A stretch of DNA of 64,000 nt, from assembly GCA_947460875.1 (NCBI GenBank), contig CANHGR010000003.1:62001-126000 (forward strand), written 5' to 3'. The translations under genes and the position numbers were made by a program. The notes beneath the pieces were generated by a model. That model did no database searches. It had not been told where the DNA came from and saw only the letters and a program-made list of their open reading frames with translations. This DNA is from Sphingobacteriaceae bacterium (GTDB lineage Bacteria > Bacteroidota > Bacteroidia > Sphingobacteriales > Sphingobacteriaceae). Positions 1 through 8,169 of the stretch are shown piece after piece (position 1 is the stretch's first letter; each line of letters starts with the position of its first letter).

Positions 1-97
1 GAGAGTCTGCAAAGGCTTTAAATGTAAATCCATTAATAAGCGCAGGAAATAGAATGCCAGCAGGTGCGGTTCTTCTTATAAAATCCCTCCTTTTCAT
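1..97 (-). CDS. DUF1501 family protein, N-terminal fragment
   Basis: This is the first 32 codons of a gene that continues off the left edge. The visible peptide begins MKRRDFIRRTAPAGILFPAL, a twin-arginine-like leader followed by a hydrophobic stretch, as is usual for DUF1501 proteins. Its ATG overlaps the TGA stop of the upstream DUF1800 gene by four bases (ATGA), so the two are almost certainly translationally coupled. DUF1800 and DUF1501 genes are very commonly paired in Bacteroidota and Planctomycetota; their biochemical role is not established. The family call rests on the leader and the partner gene, because the conserved body of the protein lies outside the window. Confidence 0.75.
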   Translation of the reverse strand, partial: MKRRDFIRRTAPAGILFPALINGFTFKAFADS

Positions 98-1725
98 GAT
101 AGCTGATATTCAGGGAGGTTCATAAGATATTTAAACAATGCTTGTAAACGGGTTAAGACAATTGTTCTGTTTGCTGCGATATTCACATTTGCTTTGTAAG
201 CTACCCATGCATCTGTCCAGTATGAATCTGTAGACTGGCCAGATAAAAGAATAGTTTTCAGGAAGCTTTTCACTTCCTTTGAAATTTCGATTGAATAAAT
301 TATTAAAAGACTGTCGAGGATCAGAATATTGGGATCCGCAGGGTTCGGTAAACTGTCAACAAATGCAAGTATGTCGATTTTTATATTCTTTCCATTTCTT
401 GTGTAGCCATTCCCAATCATCGTATCACTGAACTGATTCCGTCTTGGCAACGTATCTGCATTAATCCAGAGTTCATGAAATTGCGGCTCTTGATAATAAG
501 CAGACCATCCTGCAACACTTGGTGGATCTCCTAGGTTTTGCTGCATATTTGAAGCCTGCGTTCGAATATAGTCATGCATGTAGTAATGATTCGCTAAATC
601 AGCTGAAATTGGGAAAACTATGTTGAATTCTCTGCTTAAACCAACACAAAAATCAATAGGGCTTTTTATCATGCAGGCCCGGTTAACAGGGTCAAAGAAA
701 TGCTCGCTACCGAAGAGTGCTTTTAAAACCGGCTTTATTTCATAATTGCTATTCCTGAAAATAGTAGCAAGGGGAGCAATTACATTCGTTTCTGTTGCTT
801 CGTCAATATCGTAGTATATAAAAAAGCGATATAACCTACGACAGACATACAGAGCTGTTTCTGGCTGTTGAAAGATAATATTAATTAAATCATCTAACTC
901 GGATGCCCCGTTTACACCAGTTTTTCCTGTAATTAAAGCATTATTATAGAATGCAGAAAACTGTTTGTTTCCGGTGTCGTGTTTGTTGGGATCAAAAGCC
1001 GAAGAGATCGTTGTCGGATTGACAGTATATCCTGTTAAAACCCTTGCGGCTTGCTTTACATCACTTTCGGTATAATTTGACTTTGGACCTTTACCTAAAG
1101 TGAACAGTTCTTGCAATTCCCTTGCATAGTTTTCATCAGGCGAGGTTTTATTATTTAGATATCCATTAAGATACCTAAGCATCCCTGGATCGAGTGTTAT
1201 TTCTTTAACTAATGTCTTAAAATTGCCAAGTGCAAGACTTCTGATAAGCGCATTATGCTTGTAAGCATATCGTGCGTCATTAATATCGATGCTCTCTGTT
1301 GCAAAATGATTGTGCCAAAATAATACCATTTTTTCATGTATAGTAGTATTCTGATTCAACATCAGGCCAATCCACCATGATTTGAACGAAGTAATTCTAC
1401 GGCTAGTAGCATTTCCATCGTTAGGAGCCGTTACCCAAGATTGGCCCAATGGAACAACTGGGTCAGTATAGGAAGTATCATTGTAGTTATTAACCGGTGG
1501 AGCGGGAGTAGGATCGGCAACTAATAACAGATCGAGAACTACTTCCAGAGATTTGCCCTTAACTTTCGAAAGGTCTGCTTGCTTTACCCCAAAAAGTACC
1601 CTTTTAAACAAATGAGAAATTTCAGCAGTATCAAAGGGTGGTGAATAAGGAAACAATCCCGCATTTGTACGCTGTGAGGAAGCTCTTTTTGTAGAATTAG
1701 CCGTAATGAAACTTCGTCTATCCAT
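94..1725 (-). CDS. DUF1800 family protein
   Basis: The 543-residue product matches the DUF1800 family: an N-terminal segment of the type SHLFKRVLFGV, a central WHNHFATE stretch, the RELQELFTLG region, and a C-terminal segment with DPPSVAGWSAYY. Family members are large, probably exported proteins found next to DUF1501 proteins; proposed roles are only speculative. The start at MDRRSFIT is the only reasonable Met. A clear Sec signal is not obvious, although the MDRRSF start recalls a degenerate Tat-type leader. The gene is first of a two-gene unit with the DUF1501 gene that overlaps its stop. Confidence 0.85.
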   Translation of the reverse strand: MDRRSFITANSTKRASSQRTNAGLFPYSPPFDTAEISHLFKRVLFGVKQADLSKVKGKSLEVVLDLLLVADPTPAPPVNNYNDTSYTDPVVPLGQSWVTAPNDGNATSRRITSFKSWWIGLMLNQNTTIHEKMVLFWHNHFATESIDINDARYAYKHNALIRSLALGNFKTLVKEITLDPGMLRYLNGYLNNKTSPDENYARELQELFTLGKGPKSNYTESDVKQAARVLTGYTVNPTTISSAFDPNKHDTGNKQFSAFYNNALITGKTGVNGASELDDLINIIFQQPETALYVCRRLYRFFIYYDIDEATETNVIAPLATIFRNSNYEIKPVLKALFGSEHFFDPVNRACMIKSPIDFCVGLSREFNIVFPISADLANHYYMHDYIRTQASNMQQNLGDPPSVAGWSAYYQEPQFHELWINADTLPRRNQFSDTMIGNGYTRNGKNIKIDILAFVDSLPNPADPNILILDSLLIIYSIEISKEVKSFLKTILLSGQSTDSYWTDAWVAYKANVNIAANRTIVLTRLQALFKYLMNLPEYQLS

Positions 1726-2100
1726 TAAAAACTAAATATTCCTTTAAAGGGAAAGTTAATAAAAATCAATTTAATCTGTAATTATTGAAAAATAAGATAA
1801 TTTTTTGTTTTTCTATATGCCTAGATTATACTCTCTTATAGTTATACATGTCTTTTGTGTAGAATGAGTTTTAAGTTCACTTGTATCTTTGTTCATATCT
1901 TCTTCAATTTTACTTTCGACTTGGAATTGCAATTAGTTTGATAAGATTGAACGTGTTAGTGGTATTACTAAAGATATAAATAATGTTAATGAAGTACTAT
2001 ATAGGGAATTGCCAAACGCAACTAATAAAAGACATTGATGTTACTTATTATCAGGACGCAAAATACCATACTCTAAAAGTGAATTTGTTGACCCAGTTTA
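1726..2100. other. AT-rich spacer without a convincing gene
   Basis: The stretch is strongly AT-rich and has stops in all frames. A lone TAnnTTTG-type -7 box (TATCTTTG, 1884-1891) has no TTTG at the right distance. A 42-codon ORF (1983-2111, plus) runs into the left copy of the glmS-tail repeat and resembles nothing I recognise. I see no RNA gene here. Confidence 0.5.
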
Positions 2101-2213
2101 ATGGACATTAATCGGAACGTCTAAGCGACCGGCTGCCCTTTATAGGATGGCGGGCGTATTAACGCAGAAAGATTTCGGAAGCCAAAACGTAGAAATGATT
2201 ATTCCACCGTAAC
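2101..2213. repeat. Left copy of diverged direct repeat containing a displaced glmS tail
   Basis: Aligned without gaps to 3796-3908, this stretch matches at about 73 of 113 positions by hand count, rising to 29 of 35 over 2179-2213 against 3874-3908. Read on the minus strand, positions 2216 to 2199 encode S-V-T-V-E-stop, exactly the last residues of GlmS. Identity with glmS ends right there, so this is a second, cut-off copy of the glmS 3' end plus the sequence just downstream of it. Confidence 0.7.
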
Positions 2214-2354
2214 GGAATGTGAGCCATTAACCGTCGAGTAACCTCACCTTGTCACACGCTTTTCCGCCTAACACCTCCTATTTGTGTTAAAACTAAGGCA
2301 AATCGACTATTTATCGCTTTTTTTTCGTATCTTACATAAGATAACTTCCGTATC

Positions 2355-2990
2355 ATGAAAAAGTCACTTTTCACCTGTAGTTTTCTTTTTTTCTTTTTGG
2401 CTACAAGTTTTGCCCAAAACGATTCCACCATAACCGTTAACTTACTGCAAGACTTGTCGCTAGCAGATTCGAGCCAGGTGCAATTGTTACCAGACAAAAT
2501 GATTCCCAGCCAACGTTTATTATGGGGCCCAAAGGGTTTAATGAGACAATTTAATAGGTTTGAGTTAACGCCAGAAAAACGACAAAATGAATTGAAATTA
2601 CGCCGTTCCATGTTAGTTACACACCAAATATTGGGGTTTACGACCCTTGGCGGCATGGTAGCGCAAGGTATTATTGGGGGTAAACTATACAACGGCCGCT
2701 ACGATTTAAAAGATGCCCACGAAGCGCTAGGTGCTGCTGTGAATATAAGCTATTTTACTACGGCCTCTCTATCGCTATTTGCTCCACCCAAAGCACTCGA
2801 TGAGCGTAAAGGATATAGTAGTATTAAGCTGCATAAATGGTTGGCAGTTGTACACATGTCGGCTATGATTGCTACCAATGTATTAGCCGGTATGACAGAA
2901 GATCACCCTAATTTAAAAGCATACCACCGGGCAGCAGCCTATACTGCATTTGGTGCTTTTGCTGCTTCTATGATTGTGATAAAATTCTAA
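2355..2990 (+). CDS. Cytochrome b561-like membrane protein with signal peptide
   Basis: The 211-residue product has a cleavable signal peptide (MKKSLFTCSFLFFFLATSFA), a polar segment to about residue 90, then four hydrophobic segments. Histidines sit in or next to these segments: VTHQILG, KDAHEALG, KLHKWLAVVHMS and AYHRAAAY. This pattern fits a four-helix b-type haem protein of the cytochrome b561 kind, which would move electrons across or within the inner membrane. The YceI gene follows after three bases, and bacterial b561 proteins are often paired with YceI proteins, which supports the call. No haem-binding proof exists in sequence alone. Both genes lie within the islet flanked by glmS-tail repeats. 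Confidence 0.6.
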   Translation: MKKSLFTCSFLFFFLATSFAQNDSTITVNLLQDLSLADSSQVQLLPDKMIPSQRLLWGPKGLMRQFNRFELTPEKRQNELKLRRSMLVTHQILGFTTLGGMVAQGIIGGKLYNGRYDLKDAHEALGAAVNISYFTTASLSLFAPPKALDERKGYSSIKLHKWLAVVHMSAMIATNVLAGMTEDHPNLKAYHRAAAYTAFGAFAASMIVIKF

Positions 2991-2993
2991 CCT

Positions 2994-3539
2994 ATGAAAA
3001 ATATATTTTTCATACTGCTGTTCATTGGATTAGCCAGCAGTGCAATTGCACAAGATGCAGCCACTGTAAAAGTTTTTGCCGATAAAAAATTATCGAGTAT
3101 AACCTATACCATGCGCCATCCCTTACATACCTGGGATGGTACGAGCAAAGACGTGAATTCGGTTATTTTAACGAATGCCGACAAATCGCAACTCACACAA
3201 GTAGCAGTTAGTGTCAAATTGAGCTCTTTTGATAGCAAAAATGCCAACCGAGACTCGCACATGATTGAAGTGGCTGAAGGGTTAAAATACCCAACTATTA
3301 GTTTTTCTAGCACCTCCATTCAAACCCAAGGTGATATAATGGTGGTTAAAGGAAATGTAAGTTTCCATGGGGTTACCCAGCCCATCAACTTTGAAGCAAA
3401 ACGAAAAATGGCAGGAACTGATTTAGAAATAAGTGGTGCATTTACACTCAAAATGACCCAGTTCAAAATTGAGCCTCCTAGTTTGCTAGCTGTAGCCGCA
3501 GATGATGAGTTTAAACTTAACTTCAAGGTTGTTTATTGA
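2994..3539 (+). CDS. YceI family periplasmic lipid-binding protein
   Basis: The 181-residue product has a signal peptide ending near AIAQDAA and the YceI beta-barrel pattern: an early YTMRHPLHTW segment, SFDSKNANRDSHM in the middle (the family's D..NRD.H motif), a YPTISF stretch, GNVSFHGVTQPI, and a C-terminal F-L-F strand. YceI proteins are lipocalin-like folds that bind polyisoprenoids or other amphiphiles in the periplasm; some act near quinone-linked redox proteins. It follows the b561-like gene by three bases, so the two are one transcription unit. A short secreted-peptide ORF follows it. Confidence 0.85.
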   Translation: MKNIFFILLFIGLASSAIAQDAATVKVFADKKLSSITYTMRHPLHTWDGTSKDVNSVILTNADKSQLTQVAVSVKLSSFDSKNANRDSHMIEVAEGLKYPTISFSSTSIQTQGDIMVVKGNVSFHGVTQPINFEAKRKMAGTDLEISGAFTLKMTQFKIEPPSLLAVAADDEFKLNFKVVY

Positions 3540-3568
3540 TTGGCATTAGATTAAGCTTTATTCTTGGC

Positions 3569-3736
3569 ATGAAAAAAGTATTCGTGTTGGCAGTCAATTT
3601 TTTATGCTTAACCATGGCACAGGCTCAAGAGTGCAGCATAGATTGGCAATGCCACAGAAGCTGTAGAAGCTTGTACCCGGACACCATTCAGGCTATGCTT
3701 AAAGACATCGATATAGCTGTTGAGACCCTTAGATAA
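3569..3736 (+). CDS. Short secreted peptide or truncated exported protein
   Basis: The reading frame gives 55 residues starting MKKVFVLAVNFLCLTMAQAQ, a good Sec signal peptide, followed by only about 35 residues containing three cysteines (CSIDWQCHRSC). An upstream in-frame ATG overlapping the YceI stop is possible but would bury the signal peptide, so I prefer 3569. I do not recognise the mature part. It may be a genuine small secreted Cys peptide or the 5' remnant of a longer exported protein cut by rearrangement, since it ends only about 60 bp before the glmS-tail repeat. Confidence 0.35.
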   Translation: MKKVFVLAVNFLCLTMAQAQECSIDWQCHRSCRSLYPDTIQAMLKDIDIAVETLR

Positions 3737-3795
3737 AGACGAATAGTTTGTTTTAGTGCCACAATTTAAAGGTCAATTCAGCTGTCCCTTTGATA

Positions 3796-3908
3796 ATGGA
3801 TTATACGTGGGGCCGCCAACCGAGCCGACGCACTTCATGCCTTGGCGAGGGTACTAACCAACCTAATTTACGCAAGCCAAAATCCGGACATGATTATTCC
3901 ACGGTAAC
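3796..3908. repeat. Right copy of direct repeat, overlapping the glmS stop
   Basis: This copy covers the last five codons and stop of the intact glmS and about 98 bp downstream of it. It matches 2101-2213 without gaps. The best-conserved part (3874-3908) straddles the glmS stop codon at 3894-3896. Confidence 0.7.
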
Positions 3909-5729
3909 AGACTTTGCCAAATTTCTAGGTTGATCTACGTTGCATCCACGCATTACCGCTATGTGGTAAGCTAACAATTGTAGCGGGATTGTAGCGAGCA
4001 AGGGAAGAAAAATTTCGTCGGTATCAGGGATTTCGATTACAAAGTCGGCCATTTTCTTTACTTCAGTGTCGCCTTCGGTAACTATTGCAATAACGATTCC
4101 TTTTCTCGCTTTAACTTCTTGGATATTACTAATAACTTTTTCGTAAGACGAGTTCTTTGTAGCAATGAATATCACAGGCATCTCTTCATCTATTAATGCA
4201 ATCGGGCCATGTTTCATCTCAGCTGCAGGGTAGCCTTCAGCATGAATGTATGATATTTCCTTTAATTTTAGTGCGCCCTCTAATGCTACAGGAAATCCGG
4301 TTCCTCTTCCTAGAAATAAGAAATTCGAAGAGTCTTTAAACTCGGCAGCGATCGCTTTAACACTTAAGTTCGACTCAAGGCATTTTTCAACTAATCGTGG
4401 AATTTGGTCAAGCCCAGTTAAAAGACCTATTAACTCAGACTGTTTCATTGTTCCCCTTTGCTGTGCCATATATAGTGCCATCAATGTTAACACTGTAACC
4501 TGGGCGGTAAATGCTTTTGTTGATGCAACACCAATTTCTGGACCGGCATGCGTATATACGCCTGCATGGGTTAATCTTGGAATAGATGAGCCGACAACAT
4601 TACATATACCGAAGATAGTTGCCCCTCTACTTTTAGCAAGTTCAATTGCTGCCATAGTATCGGCAGTCTCGCCTGATTGGGATATAGCAATAACTAAATC
4701 CTTTTCAGAAATAATCGGATTTCTATATCTAAATTCTGATGCGTATTCGACTTCAACTGGCATTCTCGCATACTCTTCAATAAGATACTCGCCGACCAGG
4801 CCCGCATGCCAGGAAGTTCCACAAGCGACAATGACAATTCGATCAATGTTTTTTAGCTTCTCCGTATAATCTTTAATACCGCCAAGTTGAACATTTCCCT
4901 CATTCGGATAAATTCTACCACGTAAACAATCTTTAATTGACCGAGGTTGTTCAAATATTTCTTTAAGCATAAAATGATCATAACCTCCTTTTTCAAGCAT
5001 CTCTAGCTTTAACTCCAGTTCATGAATAGATGGAGTTTGTACTACATTGTCTATGTTCTTAATTAACAGCTCATTTTGCTCGATATAGACAATCTCATTA
5101 TCCTTTAAATAGATAACATTTTTAGTGTATTCAACAATAGGCGACGCATCTGATGCCACAAAATACTCTCCATTTCCTACGCCGATGAGCAAGGGACTAC
5201 CTTTTCTAGCAGCAATAAGCAGATCCGGTTCATCCTTACTTAAAATCACGATTGCATAAGCACCTATCACCGCATTTAATGCAACTCGTACAGCATCTCG
5301 TAGATCTAGATTATCTTGTTTCTTTATTTCTTCAATAAGATGTATTAGTACTTCAGTATCTGTATCGCTTCTAAAGATATGTCCCCTTTCTACTAGTTCC
5401 TCCTTTAAAACTGCATAATTCTCAATTATTCCGTTGTGAATAATCGCCAACTTTCCATCTCCGGACATATGGGGATGCGAATTAACGTCGGAGGGAATAC
5501 CGTGGGTAGCCCAACGGGTATGGCCCATGCCAATGCTACCTTCAATATTTTTATCTATAACAAACCGCTCAAGTTCACTTACTTTGCCAGCTTTCTTATA
5601 GATACTTAAGTTGCCGTTCATCAGCGCAACACCTGCACTATCATACCCGCGATATTCAAGACGATGCAGCCCTTTTATTATTACTTCCCAAGCCTTGCGA
5701 TGACCGATATAACCAACTATTCCACACAT
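3894..5729 (-). CDS. glmS: Glutamine-fructose-6-phosphate aminotransferase (isomerizing)
   Basis: The 611-residue enzyme makes glucosamine-6-phosphate from fructose-6-phosphate and glutamine, the first step towards UDP-GlcNAc for peptidoglycan and lipid A. Met1-Cys2 gives the N-terminal nucleophile (MCGIVGYIG), followed by the glutaminase motifs HTRWATHG and SDTDTEVL. Two SIS isomerase domains follow (CGTSWHAG, SQSGETADT), then the conserved EGALKLKEISY helix. The C-terminus NLAKSVTVE is the near-universal one. Length is normal. Downstream (to the left) lies the islet whose repeats copy this 3' end. DUF4270 and the GT5-like gene lie upstream in the same direction, with a 63 bp gap. Confidence 0.97.
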   Translation of the reverse strand: MCGIVGYIGHRKAWEVIIKGLHRLEYRGYDSAGVALMNGNLSIYKKAGKVSELERFVIDKNIEGSIGMGHTRWATHGIPSDVNSHPHMSGDGKLAIIHNGIIENYAVLKEELVERGHIFRSDTDTEVLIHLIEEIKKQDNLDLRDAVRVALNAVIGAYAIVILSKDEPDLLIAARKGSPLLIGVGNGEYFVASDASPIVEYTKNVIYLKDNEIVYIEQNELLIKNIDNVVQTPSIHELELKLEMLEKGGYDHFMLKEIFEQPRSIKDCLRGRIYPNEGNVQLGGIKDYTEKLKNIDRIVIVACGTSWHAGLVGEYLIEEYARMPVEVEYASEFRYRNPIISEKDLVIAISQSGETADTMAAIELAKSRGATIFGICNVVGSSIPRLTHAGVYTHAGPEIGVASTKAFTAQVTVLTLMALYMAQQRGTMKQSELIGLLTGLDQIPRLVEKCLESNLSVKAIAAEFKDSSNFLFLGRGTGFPVALEGALKLKEISYIHAEGYPAAEMKHGPIALIDEEMPVIFIATKNSSYEKVISNIQEVKARKGIVIAIVTEGDTEVKKMADFVIEIPDTDEIFLPLLATIPLQLLAYHIAVMRGCNVDQPRNLAKSVTVE

Positions 5730-5792
5730 ATGAAAGGGTTTTTGTTTGCTTCTAAGCTACAAATAAAGATTAAAAAAGAAATTACAATAAGG

Positions 5793-7199
5793 CTAGTCAA
5801 CCCTCGTATAGATAATATTTAACCTCATCCTTATATTAGGATTTAGACTATTCCCTCCGATAATTAATGACCGCCCTGCCGTAGCGGCAGTAGAAGATGC
5901 CTGCAGTGCCTGAGATGGATTACTTTTTGTGTAAATCGGCGCAATATAGGTGTCATATTGAGGAAGCTTTCCAGTTACCAAATCTTGTATATACGATGTT
6001 ATAACAAAAGTGTAGCGCTTTTTTACGGTATCATAAAAACCCCCAAATTCCAACTCGCTTAAAACTCTTTGATCCGATGTTCCGGTTTGGCCAAAATTAT
6101 TGTCTGGTACCGGTTGCCTTTGATCTGCAATATCGGTACGATATAATGTAATCCGTGGCGCGGTATTAAAAATATTATCAGAGCCTCCCTCAATGTACAT
6201 TTCCAGTTCTGCCTTATTGATCACTATTTTTCCCAAGTTTTTAAGCTTTTGGATATGAGGAAACGAAACTTTAGTACGAAGTCCGCCCATGGGCTGCAAG
6301 TAAACAGTGCTGAATTGTTGCAGAGGATTATTAAGTTGTGTTTTTACCGGCGGCGAATAATCATGGTATATACTAGAAGCGGCTGCGGTATTAACAATAT
6401 CAAAATGCATGAAATTAGTATCGATAGTGCCCGAGTTGTCATTCCGGAAATACAAATCTAATCCATTAACGCTAGCATCGCTTAGATCTAACAATATTAG
6501 CCCCCCCATTTGAGGCTGATTCTTTTTGACAGAAATATGAAGTCCCTTTATTAAATTATTAAATCTGGCTTGGTCCAAAAAATTATCACTTGCCGCTGTG
6601 AAAAAGTTCTTATTTATAAACGAGCTACTTATCGGAATACGTATTTGAGAGGCTACTAACTTTTGGGTGTCTACAGCACGCTTAACAATGGTAGTAATCC
6701 TCATACTATCTCCTAATACTGCAGGGTTGATTGTCTTTGAACCAATAATTTGAGAATTTACATCCCATTTTTTTGTATTGAAGTAAGATGATCCAGAATT
6801 AAACTTTTCGTTTAATTGGCGTACATCAATCGTGTAGGTGGAGGTGTAGTCGCCGTAGAACTCATTACCATACTTAAGCACTAATACAGCAGAATCTAAT
6901 AAAGACGCACTTCCAAAAGTTACGGCCGAAGCAGATAGTGTTAGTCCGGTAGAAAGATTTGCTTCAGTTGTACCGATAAGCGGATCCTGAAAAACGCCAA
7001 TAGGATTTAAAGACAAACCGATCGATACAAGAGAATCATCAAGTACCGTAACGGTTCTTACTGTAGAAGTATCTATTTTTCCGCTATTAACCTGATTAGC
7101 AGGATCAATGTCAAGCCCGATCTCATTGGGAGCTTCGCAACTTGTCAAAATAAAAAGACTTATCAACAGCGTTAATAAGTCTCGGGTGATATATTTCAT
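5793..7199 (-). CDS. DUF4270 family lipoprotein
   Basis: From the second Met the product is 468 residues: MKYITRDLLTLLISLFILTS followed by the lipobox cysteine, so it is a lipoprotein. The mature part matches DUF4270, which begins with the conserved NEIGLDIDP type motif and a VFQDPLIGTTEA segment and is mostly beta strands. DUF4270 proteins are Bacteroidota-specific, presumably outer-membrane lipoproteins of unknown function. I choose 7199 because AAGGAA lies just upstream of it and the signal peptide is then compact; the alternative ATG at 7214 overlaps the previous stop (TAATG) and adds five residues. It sits between the GT5-like gene and glmS, an arrangement I recall from other Sphingobacteriales. 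Confidence 0.85.
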   Translation of the reverse strand: MKYITRDLLTLLISLFILTSCEAPNEIGLDIDPANQVNSGKIDTSTVRTVTVLDDSLVSIGLSLNPIGVFQDPLIGTTEANLSTGLTLSASAVTFGSASLLDSAVLVLKYGNEFYGDYTSTYTIDVRQLNEKFNSGSSYFNTKKWDVNSQIIGSKTINPAVLGDSMRITTIVKRAVDTQKLVASQIRIPISSSFINKNFFTAASDNFLDQARFNNLIKGLHISVKKNQPQMGGLILLDLSDASVNGLDLYFRNDNSGTIDTNFMHFDIVNTAAASSIYHDYSPPVKTQLNNPLQQFSTVYLQPMGGLRTKVSFPHIQKLKNLGKIVINKAELEMYIEGGSDNIFNTAPRITLYRTDIADQRQPVPDNNFGQTGTSDQRVLSELEFGGFYDTVKKRYTFVITSYIQDLVTGKLPQYDTYIAPIYTKSNPSQALQASSTAATAGRSLIIGGNSLNPNIRMRLNIIYTRVD

Positions 7200-7213
7200 T
7201 TCTATTTCCTTCA

Positions 7214-8038
7214 TTAAGACAAAGACACGAGATCCTCGCTTGCAATTTCTTCGTAAAGGTTATAATAATTTTCGAAATCCAAAGTGGATTCGTAAGCTAA
7301 TACCTGTTTATTGGTGTTTTTAACATAATTTAACACCTCTGCCGAAAGGATAGGGCTTCCTAACACTACTGCATCAGAAAAGTTTACAGCACCAACATGC
7401 ATTGCATTACAATCGTTGGCATTAAACAATACGGTGTCTTCATCGGTCATTCCACTCATGATTGCCTTCTGAGAGAAGTTTGAGTTTAACTTTTCATCAA
7501 AACAATTTTCATAGATTGAATACACAACTTTAGAATGTTTGAATGTAGGGTCATTCTTGTATGTTGTCTTAAGATAGACAGGTACGAGTGCAGTCATCCA
7601 TCCGTGACAATGGATCACATCAGGCGCCCAACCTAGCTTTTTAACTGTTTCTAAGGCTCCTTTACAAAAGAAGATCAAACGCTCGTCATTATCCTCATAA
7701 AACTTACTGCTACCATCTCTGAAAACATGCTTCCGCTGAAAATACTCTTCGTTGTCCAAGAAATACACCTGCATACGTGCCGCAGGTATTGAAGCAACTT
7801 TGATGATAAGAGGGTTGTCGTTCTCGTTAATAATGATGTTCATTCCTGAAAGTCGTATTACTTCATGTAAACGATTTCGCCGTTCGTTGATGTTTCCAAA
7901 ACGAGGCATAAGAATTCGGATTTCAAATCCTTTATCCTGCATCGCTTGCGGAAGCTTACGAGTGATTTCAGAAATTTTAGTTAATTCGAGGAAAGGCGAC
8001 ATCTCGTGAGTAATAAACAATAACTTCGTTTTTGCCAT
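7214..8038 (-). CDS. Half-length starch/glycogen synthase-like protein (GT5 N-domain)
   Basis: The 274-residue product aligns with the N-terminal Rossmann domain of glycogen synthase: an opening KLLFITHEMSPF, the VIHCHGWMTALVP segment that corresponds to the family H-x-HDW region, and a VVYSIYENCF strand. The usual ADP-glucose loop K-x-GGLGDV near the start is replaced by ELTKISEITRKLP, and the whole C-terminal nucleotide-binding domain is absent. It is therefore unlikely to elongate glycogen as a normal GT5 enzyme. Such short homologues occur beside panC in Bacteroidota, so it is not a random truncation; its role is unknown. The ATG at 8038 is preferred over a TTG at 8044. It overlaps the downstream DUF4270 frame start by one base. 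Confidence 0.7.
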   Translation of the reverse strand: MAKTKLLFITHEMSPFLELTKISEITRKLPQAMQDKGFEIRILMPRFGNINERRNRLHEVIRLSGMNIIINENDNPLIIKVASIPAARMQVYFLDNEEYFQRKHVFRDGSSKFYEDNDERLIFFCKGALETVKKLGWAPDVIHCHGWMTALVPVYLKTTYKNDPTFKHSKVVYSIYENCFDEKLNSNFSQKAIMSGMTDEDTVLFNANDCNAMHVGAVNFSDAVVLGSPILSAEVLNYVKNTNKQVLAYESTLDFENYYNLYEEIASEDLVSLS

Positions 8039-8169
8039 CTCCAATAATGTTTTTTATTATTTTAAGAAAAAAATTTCGGACTGCAAATATAGGGATATAA
8101 TATGACATATCAATCAATTATGCAAATACTGTTGGCGGTTCTTAACATTATGTTCATTTTTGCCAGCGG

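Larger units (their letters stand above)
2199..3893. mobile_element. Putative genomic islet at the glmS 3' end
   Basis: About 1.7 kb lies between two direct-repeat copies that both cover the last codons and stop of glmS. It carries three co-oriented plus-strand genes (b561-like, YceI, short secreted peptide) opposite in direction to glmS and its neighbours. No integrase or transposase is present. The glmS tail is a known insertion target (Tn7 attTn7 and several integrases); an islet left by such insertion is an inference from the repeats. No terminal inverted repeats were recognised. Confidence 0.4.

Noticed and set aside
1983-2111. 42-codon plus-strand ORF running into the left glmS-tail repeat
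   Set aside because: It has no recognisable family, no promoter with correct spacing, and its 3' end is repeat sequence.
2252-2692. Minus-strand frame of 146 codons
   Set aside because: It is a shadow of the b561-like gene, whose signal peptide, helices and stop-to-start spacing to the YceI gene are clear.
2199-3893. Intact Tn7-like transposon or phage at glmS
   Set aside because: There is no transposase, integrase, terminal repeat array or phage gene; only the glmS-tail duplication points to insertion.
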